DNA of 64,000 bases from NCBI RefSeq assembly GCF_003860125.1, contig NZ_RQYL01000006.1:36630-100629 (forward strand), given 5' to 3'. Under the pieces are notes generated by a model. That model had not been told where the DNA came from. It searched no databases and saw only the letters and a list, made by a program, of their open reading frames with translations. Positions 24,442 through 33,302 of the stretch are shown piece by piece. Source of the DNA: Fretibacterium sp. OH1220_COT-178 (GTDB lineage Bacteria > Synergistota > Synergistia > Synergistales > Aminobacteriaceae). The translations under genes and the position numbers were made by a program. The stretch's first letter is position 1. Every line of letters starts with the position of its first letter.

Positions 24442-25437
24442 CTATTGGTCCAGCATGTAGTCGGCAAGCTCCCCGCCCTCGAGTCCGGCTCCGAGGGCAA
24501 GGGCGAGCCGGATTCGGGCCTGGAGGGGCGAGAATCTCCCTGCGCTGATCAGCCCCATCTCCAGCAATCGCGCAGCGCTGCCCTCGAAGTCGGCGTGCGT
24601 CTGGACGCGCCCGATCGGGCAGCGGGAGGCGAGGACCACGGGGGTACCGGTACGGAGGACCTTGCGCAGGAGAGGAACCCAGGAGGGGGGGACGTCCCCG
24701 TTGCCGAACCCGGCCACGACGATCCCCTCGACCTCCTCGATGCGCTTGTCCAGGAGCGCGTTCAGCAACACATCTCCGCCCCCCAGGGAGGCGTCGACGA
24801 TCTCGACGACCCGGGCCGGGACGGTTTCGATGTCCAGAACCTTTCCGCGCCTGGGGGAACGCAGGGGCTGAAGATCCCCCGAGGGCTCGATGAACTCGCT
24901 CAGCGGGCCGCAGGGGAAGGAGAGAAAGCCGGAGCGGCTGAAATTGGAGAACTGGACGAGGTCGGCGGCCGCGTAGAGCGCGTCCTGGATGCAGACGACG
25001 GCGCCCTGCCCCCAGCAGATTTCGGAGAGGGCCGCACGTACGGATTGAGCCAGATGCAGGGTGGTCTCGCTGCCGGATACGCCCGCGTTGAAGATGGAGG
25101 CCGTGAAGATCAGCGGCTGGGGAAAACTCCACACGAGGTCGGCGAAGTAGGCAAGCTCCGTCAGGGCCTGAGTGCTGCAGGTGATGACGATGCCCTTGGC
25201 CCCCTCCTTGACCTGGGATGCGGCCAGCTGGGTCAGGTCGCTGCACATGCGCAACGTGTAGTAGGACAGGGGCTGAAAGCTCCAGTCCTGCAACGCGATA
25301 CTCTCCCGGTACTCCTCGGGCAGAAAGCATTCCAGCTCCGCTTGTCCCAGAGGGATCTTCTCCTTGGAACTGCCCTCCCGACGATGGACGATCTGTCCGC
25401 CGGCCAGGATGAGGGCGATCTTGTCTCTGTTCGACAT
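24442..25437 (-). CDS. Asparaginase-like protein with altered catalytic motifs
   Basis: The 331-residue protein has the two-domain layout of bacterial L-asparaginases: an opening strand ALILAGGQIV, where active enzymes have GGTI with a catalytic Thr; CSTQALTELAYF, where GTDT(M)xETA is expected; and later IVVAGFGNGDVPP and PVVLASRCPIGRV, matching GxGNGNxP and the (S)xxxxG motifs. Loss of both the first Thr and the Thr-Asp pair suggests it is not a normal asparaginase and may have a different substrate or a non-catalytic role. It ends one base before der. Fold assignment is good; function is unknown. Confidence 0.7.
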   Translation of the reverse strand: MSNRDKIALILAGGQIVHRREGSSKEKIPLGQAELECFLPEEYRESIALQDWSFQPLSYYTLRMCSDLTQLAASQVKEGAKGIVITCSTQALTELAYFADLVWSFPQPLIFTASIFNAGVSGSETTLHLAQSVRAALSEICWGQGAVVCIQDALYAAADLVQFSNFSRSGFLSFPCGPLSEFIEPSGDLQPLRSPRRGKVLDIETVPARVVEIVDASLGGGDVLLNALLDKRIEEVEGIVVAGFGNGDVPPSWVPLLRKVLRTGTPVVLASRCPIGRVQTHADFEGSAARLLEMGLISAGRFSPLQARIRLALALGAGLEGGELADYMLDQ

Positions 25438-25497
25438 AACGCTTGTCTTTCCTCTCTTCGGGGCGGCCCCCGGTCTGTCTCGAGGGGACGGCCGGGG

Positions 25498-26145
25498 TCA
25501 GTACCCCAGGCTCTCCCCCACCATGATAACATGCGTCCTTCTCCCGTTGGTGGGACGCTCGAGGATCAGCAGCGCGCGGCAGACCCGGGAGGGGGAGTCG
25601 CAATCCACGCAATGGCCGGTCTGGATACAGGGGGTGCTGCCGCTCAGACGAAGGACGTTGGGGGGCGTCGCCGCACGGGCTCGGCTGATCGCTTCCTCCA
25701 GCGAGCCCGCCACCTTGTTGATGCCGATGACGAAGATCAGAATATTGCGTCCCCAGGCCATGGCGCTGACCCGGTTGCCGTTGCCGTCGATGTTCACGAT
25801 CATGCCGTCGCGGGTGACCGCGTTGGCGCTGGTGAGGAAGTAGTCCGAGCAGTACTCGTCCATGAGCGTCTGCATCCGCTCCTCCGGCGTCAGGTTCGGG
25901 TTCCAGTGATGGTGAATCGTGCACCCCCGCTCGGCGAGCCTTTCCATGGCGCCGATCTCACGGATCGTCACCGTGCCCGGAACGCCCACGACGGCCCCCT
26001 CCGGGATCAGCTTGAGGACCTCCTCCAGAGCGGCCTCCCGCGTCGGTGCGTAGACGGCCTGATACCCCTTTTTGTTCAGCTCCTTGACCACGGTGTTCCC
26101 CAACGCCTCGTGGGCCTTGGTGCGCGCGGCTTCGAACGGATTCAT
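25498..26145 (-). CDS. LUD-domain (DUF162, LutC-like) protein
   Basis: The 215-residue protein has the lactate-utilisation (LUD) fold: VVGVPGTVTIREIG, DYFLTSANAVTRDGMIVNIDGNGNRVSAM and GINKVAG are typical. The C terminus carries a Cys motif, PCIQTGHCVDCDSPSRVC, common in the DUF162 subgroup. LutA and LutB iron-sulfur partners are not nearby, so lactate oxidation cannot be claimed. ATG 26145 follows AGGGGG at nine bases. Confidence 0.8.
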   Translation of the reverse strand: MNPFEAARTKAHEALGNTVVKELNKKGYQAVYAPTREAALEEVLKLIPEGAVVGVPGTVTIREIGAMERLAERGCTIHHHWNPNLTPEERMQTLMDEYCSDYFLTSANAVTRDGMIVNIDGNGNRVSAMAWGRNILIFVIGINKVAGSLEEAISRARAATPPNVLRLSGSTPCIQTGHCVDCDSPSRVCRALLILERPTNGRRTHVIMVGESLGY

Positions 26146-26191
26146 GATCTGTTTCCCCCTCCGAATCTGAGTGTCGTTTTGTAAGGATCGG

Positions 26192-26217
26192 AAAATTCGG
26201 CGGGAACAGGCCCGCCG
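26192..26217 (-). terminator. Weak terminator after the TPR gene
   Basis: On the minus strand GGCGGG (26216-26211) pairs with CCCGCC (26204-26199) and is followed by GAATTTTC. It separates the TPR gene from the LUD gene. Confidence 0.45.
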
Positions 26218-26300
26218 TCTTGCCTTAATGACGCCGCCGGGGAACAGGCCGTGAGCCGGCGAAGGCTTCCGGGAGCCGCGAAAGGTGCGCATCGGTTCCG

Positions 26301-27914
26301 TTATTTGGGGGTTGCCCTTTTGCGCTTTTTGGGGGGCGGGGACTTTTTCAGGGCCTGCTCCAACTCGTCGATCTTGGCCTTGAAGGTGACGCTCTCCGCA
26401 ACGTTCTTTTCGGCGTCGCGCAGCAGTTTCAGCGCTTCGGCGGCCTTTCCGTCGCCCTGATACGCTCCGGCCAGGCCGAGCCAGGGGCGCTCGTCGTCGC
26501 TCCGAAGGGCGAGGGCCTTCAAGAAATAGGCGGCGGCGTCGTCGTAACGCTTCAGGTTCAGGGCGACGGTCCCGACCTCCAGATGCTTCTCGTAGTCCTG
26601 AAGCGGATTTTTGGGCTCAACCGGTTTTGCATCGGGCATCAGTCCCGCGACGCGTTTCACCGCGCCCAGGGCCTCGTTCGAGGAGGGCCGGACGTCCAGC
26701 GCACGGCGGTAGGCGTCCAGCGCTTCCACGGGCCTGCCGCGTTCCTCGAGGAGGCGCCCCAGGGCAAAATGCGTGTTGTAGCTGATGGGGACCAGACTCG
26801 CCGACTGCATCAGGTGCGCGATGGCCTTGTCGGGATCCTTGGTCGCGGCGTACAGGCGGCCGATCTCGTAGAGCGCCCGGCCCCGATTCTCGCTGTCCTC
26901 CCCGGAAAGACGATCGAGGTGAAGACGCCAGACCGTGAGCGCCTGATCGGGATGCCCGGCGGCCTCCGAGGAACGGGCCAGTCCCAGCAGGACCTCCTCC
27001 GAATTCGGATAGCGGTCGAAACCCCTCTGGTAGAGCTCCATGGCCTTGTCGTAGCGCCCCTGGTCGTAGAATTGCCGGGCCTCTTTGGCGATGTTGCCCA
27101 GGGAGTTCCGCTGCATGTGCCCATAGAGGACAAAAAGCGCCCCGAGAATGAGGATCGCGAAGGCGCAAAGCACAAAAATTCTCGATCGGTGTCGAGGGGA
27201 CAGAACACGTTGCATGATTTTCGAGTGCCTTTGCTGGGTGACTTTGCGCAGATGTTGGGCGAGGCGGATATCGCGCTCCTCCTCGGATCCCTCGTCCCCT
27301 CTGAGGAGGAGCGGGTCGGGGGGCGCATCCTCCTCGGAGGGCGTTCGTGGAATGTCCTCCGAGGGGGGCGTCGTCGCCTCCCCGGCCTCGAGCGCCTCCC
27401 CGGAGGGGGAAGGGAGCATGCTCTCCTCCTCCCGCGTCTCTTCGGCCGGATCCTCGGATGGAGAGGGTGCGGGCTCGGAGAGGGGAGGGAGCGGAGGCTC
27501 CGCGCCGAAACCCCTCACCGGCCCCTCTCCGGATCGGGAAGGGACCTCAGGGGACTCGGGCGCAACCACGTCGGGCTCGGGAGCGGCCTCCTTCACGAAC
27601 GGGGCCGCAGCTTCGACGGTCTCCCGCTCGGGTACGGACGGGATGCTTGCGGGATCGTGCGCAAGCGCGCCCTCCTCCCGAGAGGGAGGGGAAAGGGAAA
27701 CCTCGTTGAAAGCGGTGCCCTCCCCGAGTTCGGATGGGGGACGGACGTCGTGCGGAAGGAGGGCCAAGGAGCCCTCGGGGGTGGGTCTGAACGGCGTCTC
27801 GGAGGAGGAATGGAGACGGATCACAGGCAGCCCGACATTATTATTGTCGGCCGTTTCCAGTCCCCTCAGCGTCGTCGTTTTCCCTTTCAGCCATTCCTCA
27901 AGATCCCGTCTCAA
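26301..27914 (-). CDS. Single-pass membrane protein with acidic disordered N region and TPR repeats
   Basis: The 537-residue protein has three parts: an N-terminal cytoplasmic segment (about 1-235) very rich in Pro, Glu and Ser and probably unstructured; a membrane helix near 246-267 (FVLCAFAILILGALFVLYG); and a C-terminal extracytoplasmic array of tetratricopeptide repeats (for example ARQFYDQGRYDKAMELYQRG, ALDAYRRALDVRPSSNEALG, AAAYFLKALALRSDDERPWL) ending in a Lys-rich tail. TPRs mediate protein contacts, so an envelope scaffold is plausible. TTG 27914 follows GGAGGTGA by six bases. No specific function is recognised. Confidence 0.75.
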   Translation of the reverse strand: MRRDLEEWLKGKTTTLRGLETADNNNVGLPVIRLHSSSETPFRPTPEGSLALLPHDVRPPSELGEGTAFNEVSLSPPSREEGALAHDPASIPSVPERETVEAAAPFVKEAAPEPDVVAPESPEVPSRSGEGPVRGFGAEPPLPPLSEPAPSPSEDPAEETREEESMLPSPSGEALEAGEATTPPSEDIPRTPSEEDAPPDPLLLRGDEGSEEERDIRLAQHLRKVTQQRHSKIMQRVLSPRHRSRIFVLCAFAILILGALFVLYGHMQRNSLGNIAKEARQFYDQGRYDKAMELYQRGFDRYPNSEEVLLGLARSSEAAGHPDQALTVWRLHLDRLSGEDSENRGRALYEIGRLYAATKDPDKAIAHLMQSASLVPISYNTHFALGRLLEERGRPVEALDAYRRALDVRPSSNEALGAVKRVAGLMPDAKPVEPKNPLQDYEKHLEVGTVALNLKRYDDAAAYFLKALALRSDDERPWLGLAGAYQGDGKAAEALKLLRDAEKNVAESVTFKAKIDELEQALKKSPPPKKRKRATPK

Positions 27915-28023
27915 TTTGCCTCACCTCCAGGCAAGTTTATCAATATTCTTCGGGGTTTGCAATGAGTCGTCCCTCTGGCGGAGAGGGGAAATGCCGGGGG
28001 GGTCGATTCATAAATCCTTGCCG

Positions 28024-28032
28024 TGCTATAAT
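28024..28032 (+). promoter_or_regulatory. Extended -10 promoter element for the phosphatase gene
   Basis: TGCTATAAT in the divergent gap, about 125 bases upstream of the GTG at 28157. The -35 is weak, as usual for extended -10 promoters. Confidence 0.55.
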
Positions 28033-28156
28033 TTTCACGATTTTGCAGAACTTTGAGATGGGCTTCGTCCTTTGCGCTGGGATTGTTTTGAGCGCTCGGT
28101 GGAGGATTTTCTGCACGGAGCGGGCGGGGTGCCTCTCGATCGAGGGGTGTGGATAG

Positions 28157-28810
28157 GTGTCGAAGGGTTTTCGCAGGCGGCGCATTGTTCTGGTTCGGCA
28201 CGGGATGACCGATTGGAATCGGGACTATCGCTTTCAGGGGCGGACGGACGTCCCGCTGAACGACGAGGGGCGTGCTCAGGCGGCCCGGTTGGCCGCCCGC
28301 TTGGCGTCGTGGCCGATGGAGGTCGTCTATTCCAGCCCCCTGCAGCGCGCTTTGGGGACGGCACAGGCTTTGGCGGAGCCCCACGATCGGACTCCCGTGA
28401 CGTTGGACGGGTTGGCGGAGGTCAATTTCGGATCCTGGGAGGGGTGCTCCGTCCTGGGGCTGAAAAAAACTCGGCCGGACGCCTTCGGAATGTGGATGCG
28501 GGATCCCTTCTTCAACATGCCTCCCGGGGCGGAGGATTGGACATCCATAAGGGAGCGCGTGGCGAGCGCCGTGGAGAGGATCCTGGAGGGGCCGCAGGAG
28601 CGGATCGCCATCGTCTCCCACGGCGGGATCGTCAGGGTTCTGTATGCGGTCCTGGTGGGGCTGGACCCGCACACGGTCTGGCGTCTCAGGGTCCACAACT
28701 GTTCCGTAAGCGGCGTGGAGATACGGGAGGACGGGGCGTCGCTGGTTTTTTCGAACGACGATCTGCATCTAAGGGGAGATACCGAAGGGAGTTCGTTGCC
28801 CTTGTGGTAA
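28157..28810 (+). CDS. Histidine phosphatase (phosphoglycerate mutase-like)
   Basis: The 217-residue protein has the phospho-histidine motif VLVRHGMTDWN, the second Arg/Glu elements (YSSPLQRALGTAQAL, EVNFGSWEG) and the late catalytic His in IAIVSHGGIVRVL. It belongs to the cofactor-dependent mutase/phosphatase branch that includes alpha-ribazole phosphatase (CobC) and general sugar phosphatases. Nothing in the context fixes the substrate. Start GTG 28157 follows a GAGGGG-type site. Confidence 0.88.
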   Translation: MSKGFRRRRIVLVRHGMTDWNRDYRFQGRTDVPLNDEGRAQAARLAARLASWPMEVVYSSPLQRALGTAQALAEPHDRTPVTLDGLAEVNFGSWEGCSVLGLKKTRPDAFGMWMRDPFFNMPPGAEDWTSIRERVASAVERILEGPQERIAIVSHGGIVRVLYAVLVGLDPHTVWRLRVHNCSVSGVEIREDGASLVFSNDDLHLRGDTEGSSLPLW

Positions 28811-28910
28811 AATCTCACCACGTTCCCGAGCCCCTTTCCGGCCAAAAGACGGCGCGCAGACGGACAGGAGGCACTTCGATCGGAGATCGGCAAAGGGGGC
28901 ACTGAATTTT

Positions 28911-29531
28911 ATGGCGGACGGGCCGGGCATCCGAGTTGAGGAGAGGAAGACGTCGGCTTCGTTGAACCCGGAGAGGGAGAGGACGCTTTGGGGGCTTTGC
29001 CGTTCCGGCGACGCGGAGGCTCGGGAGGAGCTGATCGTCGCCTATCGTCCTCTGGTCTTCTGGATTGCCAAGCGGATCCACGCCCACCCCTCCCTGAGGC
29101 AGGACCTCGTCCAGGAGGGGATGTTGGCTATGATCGGCGCTGTGGACAGGTTCGATCCCGATCGGGACCTGAAGTTCTCCACTTACGCCTATCACCGGAT
29201 TCGGGGACAAATGATCAACATGCTGGAGCGCTCCGAACGCCGAGCCCCGCTTCCCGTCCCGGACGAGTGGCTCGAGGTCGATCCCGAGCCCAGGGACGAG
29301 GAATGGCTGGATGTCGCCGAAAGCATCGGGCGTCTGGAGGGGCGGGAGGCGGAGGTGGTCTCCGCGCTCTTCTTCGAGGGGAAGGATCCCCGGGACGTGG
29401 CGGACGAACAGCGTCTGGACGTCAGCCACGTGTACCGCCTGCGCCGCAGCGCCGTAGCCCGCATCCGAGGCTGGCTGGGGCTGGCCCCCTCCGGCGGCGC
29501 CATAAAGGACGAGGCGTTGGGGATAAAATAG
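28911..29531 (+). CDS. Small sigma-70-family factor with regions 2 and 4
   Basis: The 206-residue protein contains region 2 (YRPLVFWIAKRIHAHPSLRQ, then QEGMLAMIGAVDRFDPDRDL and KFSTYAYHRIRGQMINML) and a C-terminal region 4 helix-turn-helix (EVVSALFFEGKDPRDVADEQRLDVSHVYRLRR, residues around 148-180). Region 2 looks like group 3 factors of the WhiG/FliA/SigH type, but region 3 is missing or reduced. It precedes an unknown membrane protein and bamA by a few bases, so it could direct envelope-biogenesis genes. No anti-sigma factor is obvious, unless the next gene is one. Confidence 0.85.
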   Translation: MADGPGIRVEERKTSASLNPERERTLWGLCRSGDAEAREELIVAYRPLVFWIAKRIHAHPSLRQDLVQEGMLAMIGAVDRFDPDRDLKFSTYAYHRIRGQMINMLERSERRAPLPVPDEWLEVDPEPRDEEWLDVAESIGRLEGREAEVVSALFFEGKDPRDVADEQRLDVSHVYRLRRSAVARIRGWLGLAPSGGAIKDEALGIK

Positions 29532-29546
29532 GAGGAGAGGCGCGGG

Positions 29547-30239
29547 GTGTCTCTCGTCGACCCAGGACAAGAACGGGGGCACGGGATGGTCAGGAGGGGT
29601 ATGGAAAGGCGGATTGCCGGCATCGTCCGTTGGCTGGAACGCTTTCAGCGTTCCTACCGCTCGGGTGCGCTCGAAAACGCCCTGATGGATGCCGAGTGCG
29701 CCAGGGCGGACCTCGAGACCCTGCGTCGGGACGTCTGGATGGCTCTGGACCCCTCCTCCGCGTCGAATCGACGCAGAGGGAGGTTGCTGTGCCGTACGGT
29801 GGCGTCGGCGCTTCTCGTGATCCTGGCGACGGCGTCTCCGGTGTCCCAGGTGCGGGGAGCACGGCCCGCCGCGCTGTCCGGGGAGCTCCTTGAAGGAGGG
29901 GGCGAGCCGTACGATTCCCTCCTGGCCTGGACGTCCCTGGATAGGGAGGATGTGGGGCGGGGGCTGCCGTTGAGGTTCGGATCGTTTGCGGACGAGCCTC
30001 CCATGCCGCCTGCGGACAAGACGACGGCTTCCCGAAGGGACAACCCCTCGGGGGCGGGTTCCGAATCCCGCGGGAGGAGCGCCCGTAGGGCCTTGGAGCC
30101 CGACGGGCCTGCAAAGAAAAAAGAGATCCCTCACGAGAAGATTTTCTCGTTGCTTCAGACGGGGACTCGGGCATTGAGAAAAGAGGGCCCCGTGATCGCA
30201 GTCGATCGGGGACAGGGGAAGGGAGAGGGTGGCCTTTGA
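29547..30239 (+). CDS. Unknown single-pass membrane protein between sigma factor and bamA
   Basis: The 230-residue product has a helical N-terminal part (about 15-70), a membrane helix at about 81-99 (LCRTVASALLVILATASPVS) and a Ser/Pro/Arg-rich extracytoplasmic tail without recognisable domain. Start GTG 29547 sits six bases after GGAGGAGAGG; ATG 29586 is an alternative. The end overlaps the bamA start by four bases. The cytoplasm-facing N region followed by one membrane helix resembles the layout of anti-sigma factors, but this is only positional inference. Confidence 0.6.
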   Translation: MSLVDPGQERGHGMVRRGMERRIAGIVRWLERFQRSYRSGALENALMDAECARADLETLRRDVWMALDPSSASNRRRGRLLCRTVASALLVILATASPVSQVRGARPAALSGELLEGGGEPYDSLLAWTSLDREDVGRGLPLRFGSFADEPPMPPADKTTASRRDNPSGAGSESRGRSARRALEPDGPAKKKEIPHEKIFSLLQTGTRALRKEGPVIAVDRGQGKGEGGL

Positions 30240-32014
30240 GCTACGGTCTGGTTTGGGGGATGTCGGGAAGAGGGAGCAAATTTTTGGGGCTTTTTTCAAC
30301 TTTGTTTTTTGCCTGTCTTCTGGCATTTTCCGGGCCCGCTCTTGCGGCCGATGCGCCGAGGGTCGTGTCCGTCGACGTTTCGGGCAACGAGCACATCGCG
30401 GCGCAGTACATTTTGGGCGTGGTCGAGACGAGGATGGGGGCCGAGCTGAACCGGGACACGCTTCAGAAGGATATCGAGGCCATCTACAGCCAGGGCTTTT
30501 TCTCCTACGTGGACGTCGACCTCAGGCCCGAGGGAGAGGGCGTCTCGGTCACCTACTCCGTCCGGGAGAACCCCGTGATCGAGTCGATATCCTTCTCGGG
30601 CAACACCATCTACACGAGCGAGGTCCTGATGAAGGAGGTGTTCTCGCAGGTCGGGACGGTCTTCAACCGCGTCTTCTTCCGCAACGATCTCGACAGGATC
30701 CAGGACCGCTACCACAAGGGCGGCTACGTCATGGTGCGGATCGCGGACGTCAATGTTGACGGGGGCCGGATCAGGGTCAAGATACTGGAGCCGCGCGTGG
30801 GCAACGTGGTGATCCAGGGCAACAAGAAGACCAAGACCTACGTTATCCGCCGGGAGCTCAAATTGAAGGAGGGCGACCTCTTCAACGTGGTTCACTTCCG
30901 GCACCATCTGGGCAAGCTCCAGGGGATGGGCTATTTCGAGGACGTCAACGTGGGGTTTGACGCCCCCGAGGGGCGGGACGACGTGGTGGACCTGATCCTG
31001 ACCGTCAAGGAGAAGAAGACGGCCTCCATCGGCCTGAATCTGGCCTACGGCACGGAGAGCGGGATCAGCGGCGGCCTGACCTACAGCGACACGAACCTTC
31101 TGGGGCGCGGATACAACCTGGAGGTCGGGTTCGACGAGGGGGACGAGGCCAGCTACTGGGCCACTCTTTCCAGTCCCTACATGGACAGGAGCACCTATGC
31201 CTGGCGCGTCGGGGTGCGCTACAACACCTACGACGACCGTTACTATTACCACAGGGGCGAGAAGCAGTTCGAGTTCGACGAGGAGAGCCTGAACATCTAC
31301 GCCGGCCTGGGCAGGAAGTTCGGCCGCAAGGAGGACTGGAGCTGGTTCCTCACGCTCCGCCGCCTCGACACCTCCTACTCGGACGTCCACAACACCATTC
31401 CCGGTTACGTCGACGACCTGACGATGTGGGCGGGCGTGAACATGACGGCGGAGCTCCAGGTCACCCTGGACAAACGCGAACCCTACCTTCCCTACAGCAA
31501 GGGGTTTATCTGGGACGTGACGCTCGAGCAGGCCGCGAAGGTGCTGGGCGGGGAATACGATTACCTGAAGTATTGGACGCAGCTTCGGTATTACCTGCCC
31601 CTCAATCGGTTTGTGGAGGGGGTCGTGGACCTCGACGGCCTGTGGACCGAGGACATGCCCGTCCTCTTCGCCGCGCGCCTGAGGGCCGGAGCCGCGACGG
31701 TGGACGAGCTGCCCGCCTTTACCCGCTACTCTCTGGGGGGCATGAACACGCTGCGCGGCTACAACAGCCGTTCCTTCGAGGGGAACAGCATGATCCTGGG
31801 CAACTTCGAGCTTCGGGTGCCCGTGCACAAGAACTTCTCCCTCGTTGGGTTTTACGACGTCGGGAATGCCGACAACGACATGGACTGGGGCGATCTTCAC
31901 GATGACTACGGGTTCGGCCTTCGCGTGAAGACCCCGTTCGGGAATCTCCGTCTGGATTACGCCTATGGCGAAGACGAGAACAAGACGTATTTCGGCTTTG
32001 GAGAGATGTTCTAA
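30236..32014 (+). CDS. bamA: Outer-membrane protein assembly factor BamA, three-POTRA form
   Basis: The 592-residue protein has a signal peptide (cleavage near ALA|A), three POTRA domains (about 41-112, 113-186, 187-260) and an Omp85 beta-barrel ending in Phe. The loop-6 signature is LRGYNSRSFEG, the counterpart of VRGF/Y. It inserts beta-barrel proteins in the outer membrane. E. coli BamA has five POTRAs, so this is a short version. TTG 30236 overlaps the previous stop as TTGA; ATG 30260 is possible. It heads the lpx cluster, as in many diderms. Confidence 0.93.
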   Translation: MSYGLVWGMSGRGSKFLGLFSTLFFACLLAFSGPALAADAPRVVSVDVSGNEHIAAQYILGVVETRMGAELNRDTLQKDIEAIYSQGFFSYVDVDLRPEGEGVSVTYSVRENPVIESISFSGNTIYTSEVLMKEVFSQVGTVFNRVFFRNDLDRIQDRYHKGGYVMVRIADVNVDGGRIRVKILEPRVGNVVIQGNKKTKTYVIRRELKLKEGDLFNVVHFRHHLGKLQGMGYFEDVNVGFDAPEGRDDVVDLILTVKEKKTASIGLNLAYGTESGISGGLTYSDTNLLGRGYNLEVGFDEGDEASYWATLSSPYMDRSTYAWRVGVRYNTYDDRYYYHRGEKQFEFDEESLNIYAGLGRKFGRKEDWSWFLTLRRLDTSYSDVHNTIPGYVDDLTMWAGVNMTAELQVTLDKREPYLPYSKGFIWDVTLEQAAKVLGGEYDYLKYWTQLRYYLPLNRFVEGVVDLDGLWTEDMPVLFAARLRAGAATVDELPAFTRYSLGGMNTLRGYNSRSFEGNSMILGNFELRVPVHKNFSLVGFYDVGNADNDMDWGDLHDDYGFGLRVKTPFGNLRLDYAYGEDENKTYFGFGEMF

Positions 32015-32060
32015 AGGGACGTTTCCATCGCTTCACGCGGGATTTTCGGGGAGGGCTGCG

Positions 32061-33275
32061 GTGTTCCTTCTGGGGGCTGCAGCTTTCCTCTTGGGGGCGT
32101 TCGTGCCCCCCAGTGCGGCCCTGACGGTCTCGGGGCTGCCGGAGTGGCTCGCGCCCTCCGTCCTCCGGAGCCTGGAGGCCGTTTGGGACGAGATCCCGAG
32201 CGGTCCGGAGGTCGATCGGACGGGGACCCTGTCCGTCGTCGCCACGCGTCTGTTCGCGGGATACCGGGTGGCCGTCGTTGCGGGGCCGGAGGGCCCCAGG
32301 GTGCTCTTCGACGGGGCGGGGACTCCGGCCTGGAGCGTCCGGCCCTCCCTGCCCGAGATCCGGGAGCCCGTTCTTTCGTGGTTCGTATCGGATCTCAGCG
32401 GTCTGGAGGACGAGGTCGCGTCCCTGACGTCAGGGCTGCCCCCCGAGGCGCTCTCCTGGGCCGACGTCCTGCTCCGGGAAAAGATCGGAGAGCTCATGGA
32501 ACGGCGTCTGCCGGGCTGGGACTTCTCGGTCCGGGCCGTTCTCGAGGGGACGGAGGCCGCCCTGGTCCTTTCTTTCCGTCCCAGGCAGCCCCTGGTGCTG
32601 GCCGTGACCCCCTCGCTCTACTCCACGACGATGCCCGCCATGTTTCAGTCGGACCTCGAGGCCAAGCTGCTTCCGGGGCTCTCTCCCCTGATCGGCCTCC
32701 CCGTCGAGTGGGTGGCCCGCCATCGTGAGGGGGTCGAGGCTCTGGCCCGGAACTTTCTGGAGGATCGGAATTCCGTCTCCAACCTCCGGGCCAGGGTTGC
32801 GGTTTCCTTTGTCCCCGGGGCCGTTTCGAAGATGGATGCCCGCGTGGACAGCGACCGCTTTCTCTTTCACGTCTGGGTGGCCGCCTACGCCGGGCTGGAG
32901 GGACGCTATCCCGAGGCGGGGCTGTTCCTGGGATGGAACACCGCCCATCTGACGGGGGTGGACCTCGAGCTGTACGGGGAGGCCCTGGTGGAGCTCGAGG
33001 ATTTCGGGATGACCCGCCGGCTGGGTGCGCGCATGCGCGTCCTCGGGGACCTCCGGCTGGGCGTGGAGATGGAGTGGCCGGAGGGCATCGGATTCTATCG
33101 GGCGCTCTGGGATCCCGGGCGGGTCCGCAGGCCCTATTTCTGGTGGCGTTACGGTCCCGACTGGGGGCACGAGGCGTCGTTGGGCTATCGCTTCAACGAG
33201 CACCTTTCCGTCGAGATTCACTATAGCGGCGGCGGCGAGGACAAGATAGGCCTGAGGGGGATTCTGTCCCTGTGA
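32061..33275 (+). CDS. Unknown exported envelope protein between bamA and lpxD
   Basis: The 404-residue product starts with a signal peptide (MFLLGAAAFLLGAFVPPSAA) and has no domain I recognise. The C-terminal third alternates polar and hydrophobic residues (RPYFWWRYGPDWGHEASLGY, then SVEIHYSGGGEDKIGLRGIL) and ends in a short strand, consistent with an outer-membrane beta-structured protein. GTG 32061 is chosen because GGGGAGGG lies five bases upstream. It is 46 bases after bamA and 27 before lpxD, so it probably belongs to the envelope operon. Confidence 0.65.
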   Translation: MFLLGAAAFLLGAFVPPSAALTVSGLPEWLAPSVLRSLEAVWDEIPSGPEVDRTGTLSVVATRLFAGYRVAVVAGPEGPRVLFDGAGTPAWSVRPSLPEIREPVLSWFVSDLSGLEDEVASLTSGLPPEALSWADVLLREKIGELMERRLPGWDFSVRAVLEGTEAALVLSFRPRQPLVLAVTPSLYSTTMPAMFQSDLEAKLLPGLSPLIGLPVEWVARHREGVEALARNFLEDRNSVSNLRARVAVSFVPGAVSKMDARVDSDRFLFHVWVAAYAGLEGRYPEAGLFLGWNTAHLTGVDLELYGEALVELEDFGMTRRLGARMRVLGDLRLGVEMEWPEGIGFYRALWDPGRVRRPYFWWRYGPDWGHEASLGYRFNEHLSVEIHYSGGGEDKIGLRGILSL

Positions 33276-33302
33276 CCCCGGGCGGCCGGGAACCGTGCGG
33301 AT

